A stretch of DNA of 64,000 bases from Endomychus coccineus (lineage: Eukaryota; Arthropoda; Insecta; Coleoptera; Endomychidae): NCBI GenBank assembly GCA_958510875.1, contig OY294067.1, positions 30,430,912-30,494,911 on the forward strand. Reading direction: 5' to 3'. Position numbers and translations under genes: made by a program. The notes beneath the pieces were generated by a model. It was not told the origin of the DNA. It made no database searches and was given only the letters and a program-made list of their open reading frames with translations. Within the stretch, counting starts at the first letter, position 1, and each line of letters starts with the position of its first letter. Below are positions 48,230-60,213 of this stretch, one piece after another.

Positions 48230-48635
48230 TAATAATAATACACAATGTTCAAAATTGATTGAAGGCACTAAGTCTGAACTTATAAACTTCATAAACGAGC
48301 TTGTTGTCGATATGGTTTCATTTTGCTTGTATGGATTCTGTATCGTGTTGGAGATTTTCTCGGCTGTTTCCATTTTATTTCTCATGGAATCATCAATGTA
48401 GCCTTCTGCTACCGTCGTGGATTTCCATCCACCATGCCTTTTCAAAGCTGTTATATCCCCGCCCGCATCAACAAGTAATAGTCGCAGATGATCTTCGGAA
48501 ACTGTGACCAGAGTATTTTTCTGGATCGGGTAATTGCAAATATGTCGCTATTCGTTTTCCCATTTGTGTAAACTTGTTAATACCTACTCTTTGCGAAGTA
48601 TATTTGCCATTTTGATAGTTCAAAAAAATACATCA
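48230..48635 (-). pseudogene. Tyrosine recombinase relic (Crypton-like)
   Basis: The minus strand reads KYTSQRVGINKFTQMGKRIA, then GHSFRRSSAT, then (after a one-base frameshift near 48470) LKRHGGWKSTTVAEGYIDDS. This is the H-x-x-R box and the H/W box (HGGW) of a tyrosine recombinase. The catalytic Tyr would sit in the EGYIDDS segment. It resembles recombinases of insect Crypton-type elements. Only the C-terminal third remains. Confidence 0.8.
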
Positions 48636-48659
48636 GACTTAACATGAGGTGGACGAAGG

Positions 48660-50236
48660 CTGATATACATATATAGATTTTTGTACGTGATCCAAAAGCC
48701 GAGATATTGAAGATTTTGCAAGCACAAGCCACTTTGAACTCAAGAAATCAATTTCCTCCACTCCGTCGCACGCTCCGGCAGCCGCGTACGCTTCACTTTG
48801 TTACTCAATTTCTAATACTATCAATAGATACAACATATCTTAGTATTTTTTTATTGAAAATGTAGGTATTTAACCTTAACATCCATAACGTACACACAGT
48901 AAAATGTTTATCGCGTCTTCCAGATTTTTTTAAAATAAAAAAATTATCTCTGATCGTAGATGAGACATTTTTTTTGGTAATTTGTAAAAAAAATTCAGGA
49001 ATCGATTTTCGTTAAAGATATTTCCCTAAAATAAAAATTGTAGGACTTATCTGAAAGAAACATGTTCAAGAAGATACAATTTTTTCATCCTTAAAATTAG
49101 GAAAATCGCTATATTTCTTTAATAACGTTATAGCACAACTCTTCAAGAAGAAAATAAGCTCAAAATCGTTACTCTAAGACTATCCGCTCAGAAGATCTAG
49201 TTTTAGTGTTCCATCTCATTGTGAAGGAAGTAATAAAACTTTAATATTTTTCATATCACTCATTATAATTTTTTTGCCCAGAACTATTAGTTTGTGATGC
49301 TATGATCTATCTATGGATAATGTAGAATAACTACAATGTTTAATTGCCGACAATTGTTTCGTCAGAAATATTTTTTTTTCAGGCCTTATTGTTTTTTGAA
49401 ATAATTTTTTCATAGATAAATAAAAAAAAGCTACTAGTCGAGTTGAAAATGTAGCGGTGATTTGTTGAAGAAGAAATTGTCACGAATATTTATTATTTTA
49501 TCAAAATGGTTTAGTATCCTGCCGAACGTTTTCAAAAATTTTCCTCGTTTTTTCCACATCGCGCCCCAAGTTTTCAGACGGTAGGTTTTCAATTGTCCAC
49601 ACATCAAACGAAAAGTTGACTTTACTTCAACGACGTAGAGTTTTACCGGTTCAAATGGTTTGCGAGATGCCGATAATAGAATAAGGTTTGTCAAAATTGC
49701 ATCCACAAATGTCTTATAAGTTTCTAAACTGCAGTACTTTGATGACCAATACAGAATATAAGAAAAATAGTAATAGCTTAATTGAACCTTGGCAAATAGT
49801 GTTAAATGTGAATAATATAAAATGTGACAGTCAAATTAGACTTTTTAGAATAAGTTAAGCTCAATTATCTACTTGTATATGATACAAGCGAATACAAGGG
49901 CACATTTATTGCAATCTGAATGATCTTTTATAAAAGTACGAACCATTCCAATGACGAAATTATATTGTTCTTTGACTTGTAGTTAAACTACAACTATTGT
50001 AGGAATGTTACATAATAATAACGCAATGTAAAATATCGTGTTGAACTATTGTTCTAAATAGTTCGCTTACTAAATGAAATTTTTATTTATTTACACTTAA
50101 GTAAGACGAAAAACCTTATTTTTATAGTGCCAATTTTTAAATAGGCTCATATTATACGCGAACGACGAAAAATAAACAAACGTAACATTGACACTTGTTT
50201 ATAGCCCAAGTAGAATTAGTCAATGGTTAATTTCAT
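48660..50236. other. No gene recognised
   Basis: AT-rich. The minus-strand frame at 49434-49706 has no recognisable motif. A short GC-rich patch lies near 48755-48795. Confidence 0.4.
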
Positions 50237-50504
50237 ATACAATAACAACTTATAAAGTTATGGAAGTAAAACCACTAATTTAAACTAACAATGAATGTTT
50301 TTATTATCCACTTTTGCTTACATATGTTTCAACACACAGTGCCATCATCTGAGGTGAGTTATAAACTAAAGTTACATTGACAGAGAACGACTTTATAATG
50401 GGTGATCCATTTCGAGGTCCCCTACTTTTTTAAAGAAAAAAACACAGAAAATTCAAATATAATGGGGAATGTTTATTATCATCTGAAAGCACATTTTTTG
50501 GCAT

Positions 50505-51581
50505 TTATTTTTTGAAGATTATGTCTATCAAATGTTGGCCGCGGCTACGTCTCAGATGGTCCATCCGTTGAGTCCAATTTTCGATGACTCGTTCGAGCAT
50601 TTCGACTGGTAACTGGCGAATGACACGCGTGATGTTTTGCTCCAAGGCCTGAATCGAAGCGGGATTGTTCGCATAAACTTTAGACTTTACATATCCCCGC
50701 AGGAAAAAGTCTAACGGTGTGATATCACACGATCTTGGTGGCCAATCGACCGGCCCAAAACGTGAAATTATGTTCTCACCGAAGTGTTTTCTCAATAAAT
50801 CCATTGATTGATGCGATGTGTGGAAAGTGGCGCCGTCTTGTTGAAACCAAATGTCGCCGAGATCACGAGCTTCAATTTCAGGCATCAAATAGTCGGCACG
50901 ATAACGATCGCCATTGACGGTTACGTTCTCACCGGCATCATTTTTGAAGAAATATGGACCGATGATTCCACCGGCCCACAAACCACACCAAACCGTTGTT
51001 TTTTCTGGATGAAGTGGCAGCTCTTGAATCTCTTCAGGTTGCTCTTCGTCCCAAATGCGGCAATTTAGCTTGTTTACATACCAATTGAGCCAGAAATGGG
51101 CCTCATCGCTGAACAAAATTTGCCTCGAAAACGCCGGATGTTCTTGGAACTTTTCAAGAGCCCATAGAGCGAAGTGATGTCGCCTGGGAAGGTCGAGCGG
51201 CTTCAGTTGTTGCACAAGCTGTATTTTGTACGCTTTCAATTTAAGATCTCGACGTAAAATGCGCCAAGTCGTTCCATACGTCAGTCCGAGTTGCTGCGAA
51301 CGGCGCCGAATCGACTCTCCACGGTCTTCGTGTACAGTCTCAGCTACGGCCGCTATATTTACTTCACTGCGTGCTGGACGCGGTCTATTCGGTCGAACAT
51401 TATCTAATAATGAATGCTGGGTCTCGATATGGGTGATGGTGTTGCGAATAGTACGCTCAGTAGGCCGATTATGTTGACCATAAGTTGAGCGAAGTGCACG
51501 AAACACATTCTTCACAGAACGTGCATTTTCGTAATAAAGTTGAACGATTTGTAAACGTTGTTCAGGCGTAAGTCTTTCCAT
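50505..51581 (-). CDS. Intact Tc1/mariner-superfamily transposase, DD41D type
   Basis: 358 codons from MERLTPEQRLQIVQLYY (ATG at 51581) to TAA at 50505; an upstream in-frame ATG at 51617 would add 12 residues, but the family begins at MERLT. It cuts and pastes the element's DNA in the nucleus. Residues 1-120 are a bipartite helix-turn-helix (SIRRRSQQLGL). The catalytic Asp are D159 (ILFSDEAHFWLN), D249 (WFQQDGATFHT) and D291 (CDITPLDFFLRGYVKSKVY). Exactly 41 residues lie between the last two, the spacing of the DD41D (rosa-like) group. There are no stops or frameshifts, so it may be recently active. A left end GGTGATCCATTTCGAGG (about 50402) is likely; I could not match a right terminal repeat, so element boundaries are open. 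It lies inside the PLE unit at 50250-54142. Confidence 0.92.
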   Translation of the reverse strand: MERLTPEQRLQIVQLYYENARSVKNVFRALRSTYGQHNRPTERTIRNTITHIETQHSLLDNVRPNRPRPARSEVNIAAVAETVHEDRGESIRRRSQQLGLTYGTTWRILRRDLKLKAYKIQLVQQLKPLDLPRRHHFALWALEKFQEHPAFSRQILFSDEAHFWLNWYVNKLNCRIWDEEQPEEIQELPLHPEKTTVWCGLWAGGIIGPYFFKNDAGENVTVNGDRYRADYLMPEIEARDLGDIWFQQDGATFHTSHQSMDLLRKHFGENIISRFGPVDWPPRSCDITPLDFFLRGYVKSKVYANNPASIQALEQNITRVIRQLPVEMLERVIENWTQRMDHLRRSRGQHLIDIIFKK

Positions 51582-52154
51582 TATGAAATGCCAAACAATA
51601 CTAAACAAAAATAACATGACAGCATGACACGACTCACACGTGATCTGTCAAAAAAAGGCTATTGAAAAAAGTATCTCTAAGGAGCTTCGGTAGTGTTAGT
51701 GGGGCCAAATATAAGAAGAGCAAGCGGAGGTCTGGCAACGCTGTAAATATTGCCGGCTAGAGTTGTACATAAACGCATGTAAAAATAATAATCGTATACG
51801 GTTGTCGACTTTTCGTGTTTTTTTAAGTTAAGTAATTGTCTCCCTAAACCATATTTTCAGGTATTTTTTCATAGAAATAATTAGTGGGACTCGCTCAAGT
51901 TTGCACAGAATATTATTGTAATACTGTTATTCCATTAAAAAAAACATTTCTATTTAGCCTTTTTTTATAAATTTGAAGATTTAACCACGTCCCCATAAAC
52001 TTTCATGTTAAAATGCTGTTTTTTTGACTCAATATATTTAAAAAACGGTGTAGTGAAACCCCCCAGAAAATTAGACGAATTCGTATATTGTTATTTTCAA
52101 CGATCTGTAAAAATTTTATCATAAACTATCTCTAACGAACCTCCTAATGTGGAG

Positions 52155-53190
52155 GGGAATACCATCAGTTACAGATCATTTGAAGAAATACTAAGGAAAT
52201 GATTAATAATTGGTGAATGATAGATGACCAATTGGTCATTTAAAAGTACCTTATTTTCGTCTTTAACATCTTTGACAATTCCAAATGATTCCAATATATT
52301 CAATTTCAAGCCCTTCCGTTCCATATGTAAGATTTCGGGATCGTGAGTGAAACTATGGTTATATTTGATCAGTTGATTAGCATACGTTTTAATCTGTGGC
52401 TCTTCATATGTTTTTGAAATCTCTGGTAAAAGCTGCGACCTGTTTGACCAATATACAAAGCATTACATTCATCACAACATAACTTATGAACTCCAGATTT
52501 TTTAAATTTATCTCTATTTGTTTTAGAATTACTTCTAAATTTGTGGAAATTATTAGACGTTTTATATGCGACTGTTTTATTGTTTCGATAGGAATTCTGG
52601 AATATTGTTTGTTGGTTTCCTGATATATATTAAACTAACATATTAACGTTCAGTCTCAATTTTTTGTTAAGGATATATTAGAGTTTGTTCAATTCCTGTT
52701 TTGAAATGTTGTCTACTATGGAAGTATTGTAACCATTGTTGACGGCAATTTGTTTTATTCTGTTGAATTCTGGGTTGTAGTTTGTTGCATTTTGAAGGAT
52801 ATTAATGAATCGATGGATCATTGGGTGAAAGGCAGCTAATTTATGGGATAAAGGATGTAAGATTTTTGTGAATAACAGTGTCGGTATGTGTAGGCTTATG
52901 ATAAATAAAAACTTGTGTATAGAATTTGCTCAGTGAACTGTTGATTTCTGTTTCTGCTGCAAATTCGATGTCGGAATGTATGGTTGTCCCTGTATTTCCA
53001 AGTAATCTATAAATATTTCTGCTAGTAATGGAGATAAAGGGGACCCCATAGGGAGACCGCCATGTTGGAAATAATATTTATTATTGACCGCAAAAAAATT
53101 TTGCTTTATACATCAATGGATTAAGTTTAAAATTTCGTCTTTAATGATGGGGAAAACCTTATTTATATCTAATAAGTTTCCTATAATACA
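52155..53190 (-). pseudogene. PLE coding remains, minus copy (RT palm to GIY-YIG)
   Basis: The minus strand carries the RT palm GGLPMGSPLSPLLAEIFIDYLE (about 53060-53000), then sequence around LPAFHPMIHRF and NGYNTSIVDN, then the GIY-YIG region near 52500-52380 (YKLCCDECNALYIG-like). Stops interrupt it. Confidence 0.82.
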
Positions 53191-53199
53191 AATTCCACA

Positions 53200-53880
53200 C
53201 ACACGTTTTCTATTTACCACAAACCTACACACACTCCCATAAATTAGCTGCCTTCCACTCAATGGTCCATCAATTAATTAATATCCCTCAGAACGCAACA
53301 AACTACAACACAGAACTCAACAGAATGAAGCAAACTGCCATCAACAATGGTTACAATACTTCCATAGTATACAACGTTTTAAAACAGACATTTAACAAAC
53401 ACATGTTAACTTTAATATATCCTCAGCAAAAAATCGAAAATGAATGTCAATATGTTAGTTTAACATGTTTTGGGAAAAACCAACAAACAATATTTCGAAA
53501 TTCCTATCGAAACAATAAAATAGTCTCATATAAAACGTTTAATAATTTGCAGAAATTCATTAATATCTAAAACAAATAGAGATAAATTTTAAAAATCTGG
53601 AGTTTATAAGTTATGTTGTGATGACTGTAATGCTTTGTATATTGGCTAAACAGTGAGCAGTTTTTACCAGCGATTTCAAGAACTTATGAGGGTCACTGAT
53701 CATCTAATCGAACATAACCATAATTTCACTTACGATCCCGAAATCTTACATATCGAAAAGAAGGACTTGAAATTGAATATATTGGAATCATTGGAAATTG
53801 TCATACATGTTAAAGACAATAAAAATGTAGCTTTAAATTATCAGTTGTACATTTAAAATTCACCAATTATTAATCATTTC
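53200..53880 (+). pseudogene. PLE coding remains, plus copy
   Basis: 53262-53570 encodes MVHQLINIPQNATNYNTELN, then NGYNTSIV. From 53575 comes the GIY-YIG motif (KSGVYKLCCDDCNALYIG, then a stop replacing the next residue), and further on ILHIEKKDLKLNILESLEI. The copy is 5'-truncated, with about 35 bp deleted near 53220 relative to the minus copy. Confidence 0.82.
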
Positions 53881-54155
53881 CTTAGTATTTCTTCAAATGT
53901 TCTGTAACTGTTCTGTATTCCCCTCGACTTAAGTATAGTCATTATAGGATAAAGCAATTCTCTGTCAATGTAACTTTAGTTTATAACTCAGCTCAAATGA
54001 TGACACTATGTGTTGAAACATATGTAAGCAACAGTGTATAATAGAAACATTCATTGTTTATTTAGTGTAACTTAGTGGTTTTATTTCCATAATTTTATAA
54101 GTTAAAAATGAATTTACACAATCTTAATGCCGAAACTATTCAATACAATAACAAC

Positions 54156-56095
54156 GTTATTTCAGGTCGCCTTAAAGAACATTCGACTTGATGTATTTAT
54201 TATCACATTGGATTCCTAGGATTTTGATGGCGAGAATATTAAATTTACACTATATTTCCAATTATTTTTGGTAACCAGTGCAAAGAATCAACAATTCAAG
54301 AATTGATCTATAAGCATGATATGTGATACGCGTTTTATGATAAAACCAATTATTTCCACTTTTTCGAATATCATAGCATAGTTAAAAATATTGACTTCTG
54401 AAACAACTAATGAGCTTTGTAGAAAACAGGATTGTTTCATCCAAAACAAGAGCAGTGTTTAAACTTTTCTCTACAATAAACCTTTATGAAAAAATTAAAC
54501 TATGATCAAGTGAAGTTTGTACGATTTTTTTGTTATTTTTGATGTGATATGATAATTTATCTTGATTACCAGTTTTTGCAACTACTAATATCTTTTACTG
54601 AGAATACCTAACGGAAAAATCCATTACCCTGTTAGATTAAAAAGTATATTTTGACAGAAAAAATTTGATGTTATTTTAATTTTGATCAACAATAAATTAA
54701 TGTGAAAGATTAATTTATTAATACACTGTAAATTTCATTCAAAGCTCTGAAGTAACATAGAGGTGCATTTTGCAACAAGCAACCACCCCCAATTTAGTGA
54801 AAATTTTCTGCAGTATTTTGTTATTTTTCACGTTGAATTCAATATAAAATTAAAACTCAAGCAATTTTTTATGTTATCTAAAACTTCTTCCTCTAAACTT
54901 TTTAGTTTATTTTCGTACGCAAACAATATTTGTTTCAATTTCCATTCTCTGAAAAAAGTAAATCACTAACGAAAATGTTTTTCACATGAGATCAAATATT
55001 TTCAAATGTAGTTTAACAAGATATTATCAATTTTAAAGAATTATAATCGTTTTATACATGAGGACTATTTGAGTGAAGAAATTATGAAAAACAGCATATT
55101 CAATATTTTCTACATCTGTTCAGAGATAGATATTTTTTGAAATTTTGAAATAAATTGTAAAAGTCACCATAATTCAAAGGAGTTACTGGCCAATTTGAGA
55201 GATACTAGGAAACTAGAAATTATCTTCCACCGTTGTTTCTTCCTTCGCCAAAAAAAAATCCTAGAAAATCGAATTTGGTATATTATTTAGTTTTAGGTAC
55301 TATGTGTTTTCAACCCAAAAGGTTTCTGCATCAAGATGTTGTTTTTTGTATGATTATCTACATTTTTATTGTATTTGGAATTGAACCAAGCCTAAGTGGT
55401 TTTTAAAAAACCAAAGAAGACAGTCATAGTTAATCATTCTCTCAACTATGAACGTGACACATTTGGTCAATGAACATTTATATCAGTATTAGCAATATTT
55501 TGAAATGTAACCCAAATCATTTACGGAAACGTTGGTGTGCGACCAAAATGCTTCATTCGACAGTAAATTTGGAAAAATGTATATAAATTGGTAAACAAGT
55601 GATGTTGAATATATTCTTCGATTCGAATACTTGAATTATCTATGTTTGCTGCTCCGAATACTCTCACCAATTATTCCACTTTCTTCGGACAATAAAAAAA
55701 ATGTCATTTAAAATATTCCAAAAGGGCCTTTAAACGATTCGTGTTGAAAATTTATTAAAAGAAACAAACTGTTCAAATTTGAGATTGAAAATTTTGCATG
55801 TTGGGTGTAGTTGTTGAAACTTTAAAAGTGTTTTTTCTTTAAAGATATGATGGTTAAAAATTTATCACTTGGAGTTATTTTGTCCAATCGAAACCGTCCA
55901 ATAAATCCGCAATTCTGTAAAGTGACTGGGTGGGGCTATGAATGGAGAACCAAGAAGACTAACGAGTCTTTTTATCCAGCTCTTTGTTGCGAGACGAGTC
56001 ACAATATGGACGGGGACGGGGCTAACAGATAACCATGGAGGTATCGTAAATAAATCGCGTCTACTGCGGAAGGATCACGTGAATTTTTTTTAAAT
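54156..56095. other. No gene recognised
   Basis: AT-rich. Frames at 54763-54969 and 55847-56032 have no recognisable motif. The CGTCTACTGCG..GGATCACGTG string near 56058 recurs near 58895, hinting at a short dispersed repeat. Confidence 0.35.
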
Positions 56096-56200
56096 TAAAA
56101 ATTCAATGGTGGAACCCATTACTTTGTGATAATTTATCATATTGATATAATAAAATAAAACACGTTTACTTTGTTTTTATCACATATATTATAGAAACAA

Positions 56201-56244
56201 ATCGTGACTATAGTTTGGACACTAGCGTGTCATCTTCAAACGAT
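56201..56244 (-). ncRNA. Hammerhead motif, core mutated
   Basis: Minus-strand stem I ATCGT/ACGAT and stem II GACAC/GTGTC pair perfectly. The core has TTGAAGA instead of CTGAAGA and CAAAC instead of GAAAC, so it should be inactive. Confidence 0.6.
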
Positions 56245-56333
56245 AATGATGTATGAAAATATGAATAATCTAGCCTATTTATGGTGCAATATGAGACACA
56301 GGTAACAAGTGGGGTTGCTAGAATGGTATAATT

Positions 56334-56895
56334 CAAGGCCTGATTTAGAGGCGCTTTTCGCACTTTTCTCGTCGTTCAAGTCGTCAAATTTTAATTAATT
56401 AATTATTGCTACTCATTGAGACGTTTTTGGCTCATTTTCGTTCGCAATCTGTTTTTTTTAGTAATTTTAACTTTGAAAAGGATCTTTCAACCTTACAGTT
56501 AGTGATCATCAGAACAAGATGAATTTTTTTAATTATCTCTTTCTGCTGCAAACTGTTTGTAAAATTCTGCAAATTGACTAAAAACTAGAAACTTATCTGT
56601 AATACGGCGCCACATACTAAACGCGGGAAAATTCAAATATTATTATATTGTGACATCAGAAATGACTTATTTCAAATTCTACCTGCCATTACATAAATAT
56701 TAAATATACAATATTTCCTGCTTTTGTAATGTAAAATAAATAATTAAAATATGTGAATACAAATTACGCAAAAAATATTAATTTATTACTATATTAACAA
56801 AATCTTCTTATCATTTTGGTTGAAAGCCAATATATTATACTTAGTGAGGGCCTGTGGGCGGCCGCCCACTCTGCCCACTCCTAAATCCGGCCCTG
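56334..56895. mobile_element. hAT-type non-autonomous element in PLE
   Basis: Ends CAAGGCCTGATTTAGAGG and, inverted, CAGGGCCGGATTTAGGAG. GTATAATT is duplicated at 56326-56333 and 56896-56903, the 8-bp size of hAT elements. 562 bp with no transposase. Confidence 0.92.
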
Positions 56896-57880
56896 GTATA
56901 ATTGTAATTGGATAATGAGGTAGAGTTAATATTGTGATGAGGAAATTTTAATCAGGAGGTATACTAGGAAGGCACAAGAGGATTATGGGAAATTTTACGT
57001 TATCAAGACATCAAACAGAATGCTGTAGTACACATCTCATTGATCCTTATTGTCATTATTTTTAATACCTTTGAAAATTTCTATTGATTCTAGTATATTT
57101 GAAACCTCTACTCTGATTATGTAAAATTTTAAATTCATCTAAATTTGGGAAAGTGTGCCCTGTTTCTGAAATATGGTTAGAGAAAGATGAATCTGTTTTA
57201 TTAAGTCTAAAAGATCGAAAATGTTCCTTATATCTAATTTCTATATTACGACTAGATCTACTGATGTAAAATTTATCACACTCTGAACAGGTTAATTTAT
57301 ATACTGCAGAGGTTTATTAAACTTTTTTGTTTCATCCTTAGCTTGAACAAAAAATAGGACAAGTTATTTTGAGGTTTGAAGCTAACTTTTAGATTTTATG
57401 TTTCGATAAAATGTTTGCAATTCTTCCACTTACGGTACCAAAATATGGGAGGGAAACGTATTTTGATGGAGAATCGGAATTTTTTTTAAAAGGATAGATA
57501 CTTGAGTAAGTTAATGTAATTGCCAATTTTCAAAGGTACTAAAAATAATGACAATAACATTTTAAACTATCAATTAGATGTCTCCTACAGCATTCTGTAA
57601 AGTTTTCCGTAATCCTCTTGTGCCTTCCTAGTATACCTCCGCATTAAAATTTCCTTATCACAATATTAACACTACCTCATTATCCAATTTCAATTATACT
57701 ATTCTAACCATGTATTTCCCCAATACAAACCACACTTGTTACCTGTGTCTTATATTGTACCCTAAAAGCAAAGATTATTCATATTTTCATACACCAGTGT
57801 CGAAACTATATTCACGATTTGTTTCTATAATATATGTGACAAAAAACAAAGTAAAACTATTTTATTTTTTAAAATCAATT

Positions 57881-60205
57881 TAATTACAATAACGTTTGTT
57901 TGTTGACAGCTTACAAAAATCTTAATAGAGACTTCATTACATATTAATGTCTTGTGATGGTTTGTAAATGATGTGGAAGAGATTCATTTTGATCTTCAAA
58001 TAAATTTGATCAGTTGGAAGCGATACTATTTTGTTACGAAAGTAGGTTAGATTTTCTCTTGTATTGCCAAGCATGCGCAAGGACCGCGACTGTTAGAACC
58101 CGCCTACCCTGCGTTCATTATTTGACTCATTATTTCCGCGGGCATTTGGTCTCCTTGTGTTAATAAGGAAGATTTCTGGATGTTGAACAACTACTACCTT
58201 GTTTTGTGTTCAAATTGGATTCATAAAATAATACTACAGCGGTTTGGAAATTACTATGAAAAATAACCAATGTTTCAATTAATAATATCATTTGAAAATA
58301 TATCGTGTCGTTTGAGGCCATTTTGGAGTAGTTCCATTTGGAGATTCCACCTAAATCGACTTATTTTCACTTCGGATATCTGACAATGCTTATATATTCA
58401 TGTAGTTTCAGAATATCTGTATACGATGTTATAAAATAAGAGACGAGTGAGGTTCGAGTGTATGACATAATTTGTTAGAAATTATTTGTACGAATGAAAG
58501 TTTTCGAACAACGTTCTATCATATCTTACAATAATTAATGACACTGATGCTGTTGAAAAATTGTATTTGTTTTGAATGTATTAACAGATTGTTCTTGTTT
58601 CGTTGTATTGATTGATATTAATAACTTTGATACCACAAGTTATATCTTCTGAGTTCACTAATCCTCGTAATGTTACGAAAAGTCTGATTATAATATGTAT
58701 GTATTTGAAATTTGTATCATTGTGATGTTACATTTCATGTCCAATCAATCTTAAAAATTCATTTGGGTGACGCGAAGAAGACCAGAGATAGGCGACGAAA
58801 CATCCTATCCAGCATTGTGTACAAAATGATTCAGGATACGGACGCAACAAGGGGCGGCGCTTACAGTACATCATACTAGCTATATCCAATTGCGTCTACT
58901 GCGCTTGGATCACGTGGATGTGAAATTGCAATAACGTTTACTCCCATTACTGGGGTTTGCTTACCCGTCTAGTCCTCTTGGATTAACTTTTGAATGTAGT
59001 TGATTTAAAGAAAACTGCTCCTATATTAGCCATAGACTCATCAATGGAGCAAAAAAATTTGAAAAGCGTTCCTGTGCATTCATAATTTTGATTTGCTTGG
59101 AATTTGGAATGGCAATTAGCGTAACAGAATGATGCGCATCAAATACAGATGCTATAGCTCCTAAATTGGTGTCGCTCGATACTCGAGATGAACATTGTAT
59201 AACAATACTTTGAAGGCAGCGCCACCTTCTAACGAACTGTTTGAAATTAGGTATAGTGTTACTTCAAAGAAATAATCGAAAGATTGTTCAGTTTATTACA
59301 CAATTTAATGTAACCAAATTCTCAAGCACTTTTGTATTACATGCCATATATCACGACTAATAGTATAAAATGAATTCGACAAATCAAAATGAATATAGGG
59401 TTTAAATGTTTTATCGAGAATAATAATTCTTGTCATACACGCTCTCTTGAATCACTAAAATCACAATTGAACGTATATGCTTTCTGAGGACATGAGCTGT
59501 GAACATAAAATATAATTTGGAATTTGTTCTAAAAGATCTTTGGAGTGTTAATTTATTATTGTGAAACGATTAAATGTTACTTTATTGAAATTGTTCTATC
59601 AAGTACCTAATGTTATTTATTTAAACGATTTGCAAAATACCAGTGTCAATATTTATAAATTATAAGACTTAGGGGAGGCCTTCCACGGCTGCATTCAATG
59701 CAGTATTAGCCCTAAATAATTTTGTACTCTTCATTTTGCTAGCAATTTATACAAAAATGTATTTAAATACATGAATATACATTACTATTAATTAATTTGC
59801 TTTATTTATAACGAATCACTATTTCCAGAAGTGGTACAAAGCTGTTTTTATGTGGGTGTGTTATGTTGATAACAACTTTTGCATCAATACTAATTAGGAA
59901 TCAAGAAGTACTCAATAGTAATTAAGGTATCATGCCGACCTCGGGGGGTCATTAAGCTAATAACACATGATGCCTTCAACGTTTAATGTCCTACTAGTCT
60001 GTTATTTAACACGAGAAATTAAAGATTTTCGAGAAAAAAGTTTTGACGATTAATGTGCCTTGTATAAATTCTATAAAAGTGCCAATAACGCTAGACCATT
60101 TAGCTGTTTTGTGATGAGTTTTAGTCAAAATGTTCGAGAAAAAGACTGCCAAAGCGTTCGTAGCACTTGTGCGTCATAAAACTAAAAATATACTTTGAAA
60201 ATTAA
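57881..60205. other. No gene recognised
   Basis: AT-rich with a few GC-richer spots (58080-58170, 58770-58920). No RNA gene, frame or strong inverted repeat seen. Confidence 0.35.
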
Positions 60206-60213
60206 GGACTGAC

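Larger units (their letters stand above)
50250..54142. mobile_element. Composite PLE unit with 13-bp duplication
   Basis: ATACAATAACAAC flanks it at 50237-50249 and 54143-54155. The left end is a minus-strand pLTR (50250-50400) and the right end the plus-strand pLTR (53940-54110). Minus-strand coding (52155-53190) and plus-strand coding (53200-53880) are head to head. The left copy is interrupted between about 50402 and 52155 by sequence that includes a DD41D transposon. Without it, pLTR sequence flanking ATAAAG / AGGGGAATAC would be adjacent, as in the right copy (53920-53965). Confidence 0.88.
56108..57880 (-). mobile_element. PLE unit with inverted pLTRs, hosting a hAT element
   Basis: The left end (from CAATGGTGGAACCCATTACT) is a minus-strand pLTR and 3' region. 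It continues, after the hAT, from 56896 to minus-strand GIY-YIG coding (57060-57510; KLTCSECDKFYISRSSRN-like). The right part (57520-57880) is an inverted copy of the 3' region and pLTR (TATTCACGATTTGTTTCTATAA). Same family as 23430-26390. No exact target duplication could be defined. Confidence 0.82.

Noticed and set aside
50735..51477. Plus-strand frames over the DD41D gene
   Set aside because: Antisense shadows of the transposase reading frame.
53990..54040. Hammerhead in the 53.9-54.1 kb pLTR and its partner near 50340
   Set aside because: GAAACATATGTA and a short stem II are present, but the CUGAUGA box is altered and stem I does not pair, so I did not list it as a ribozyme.
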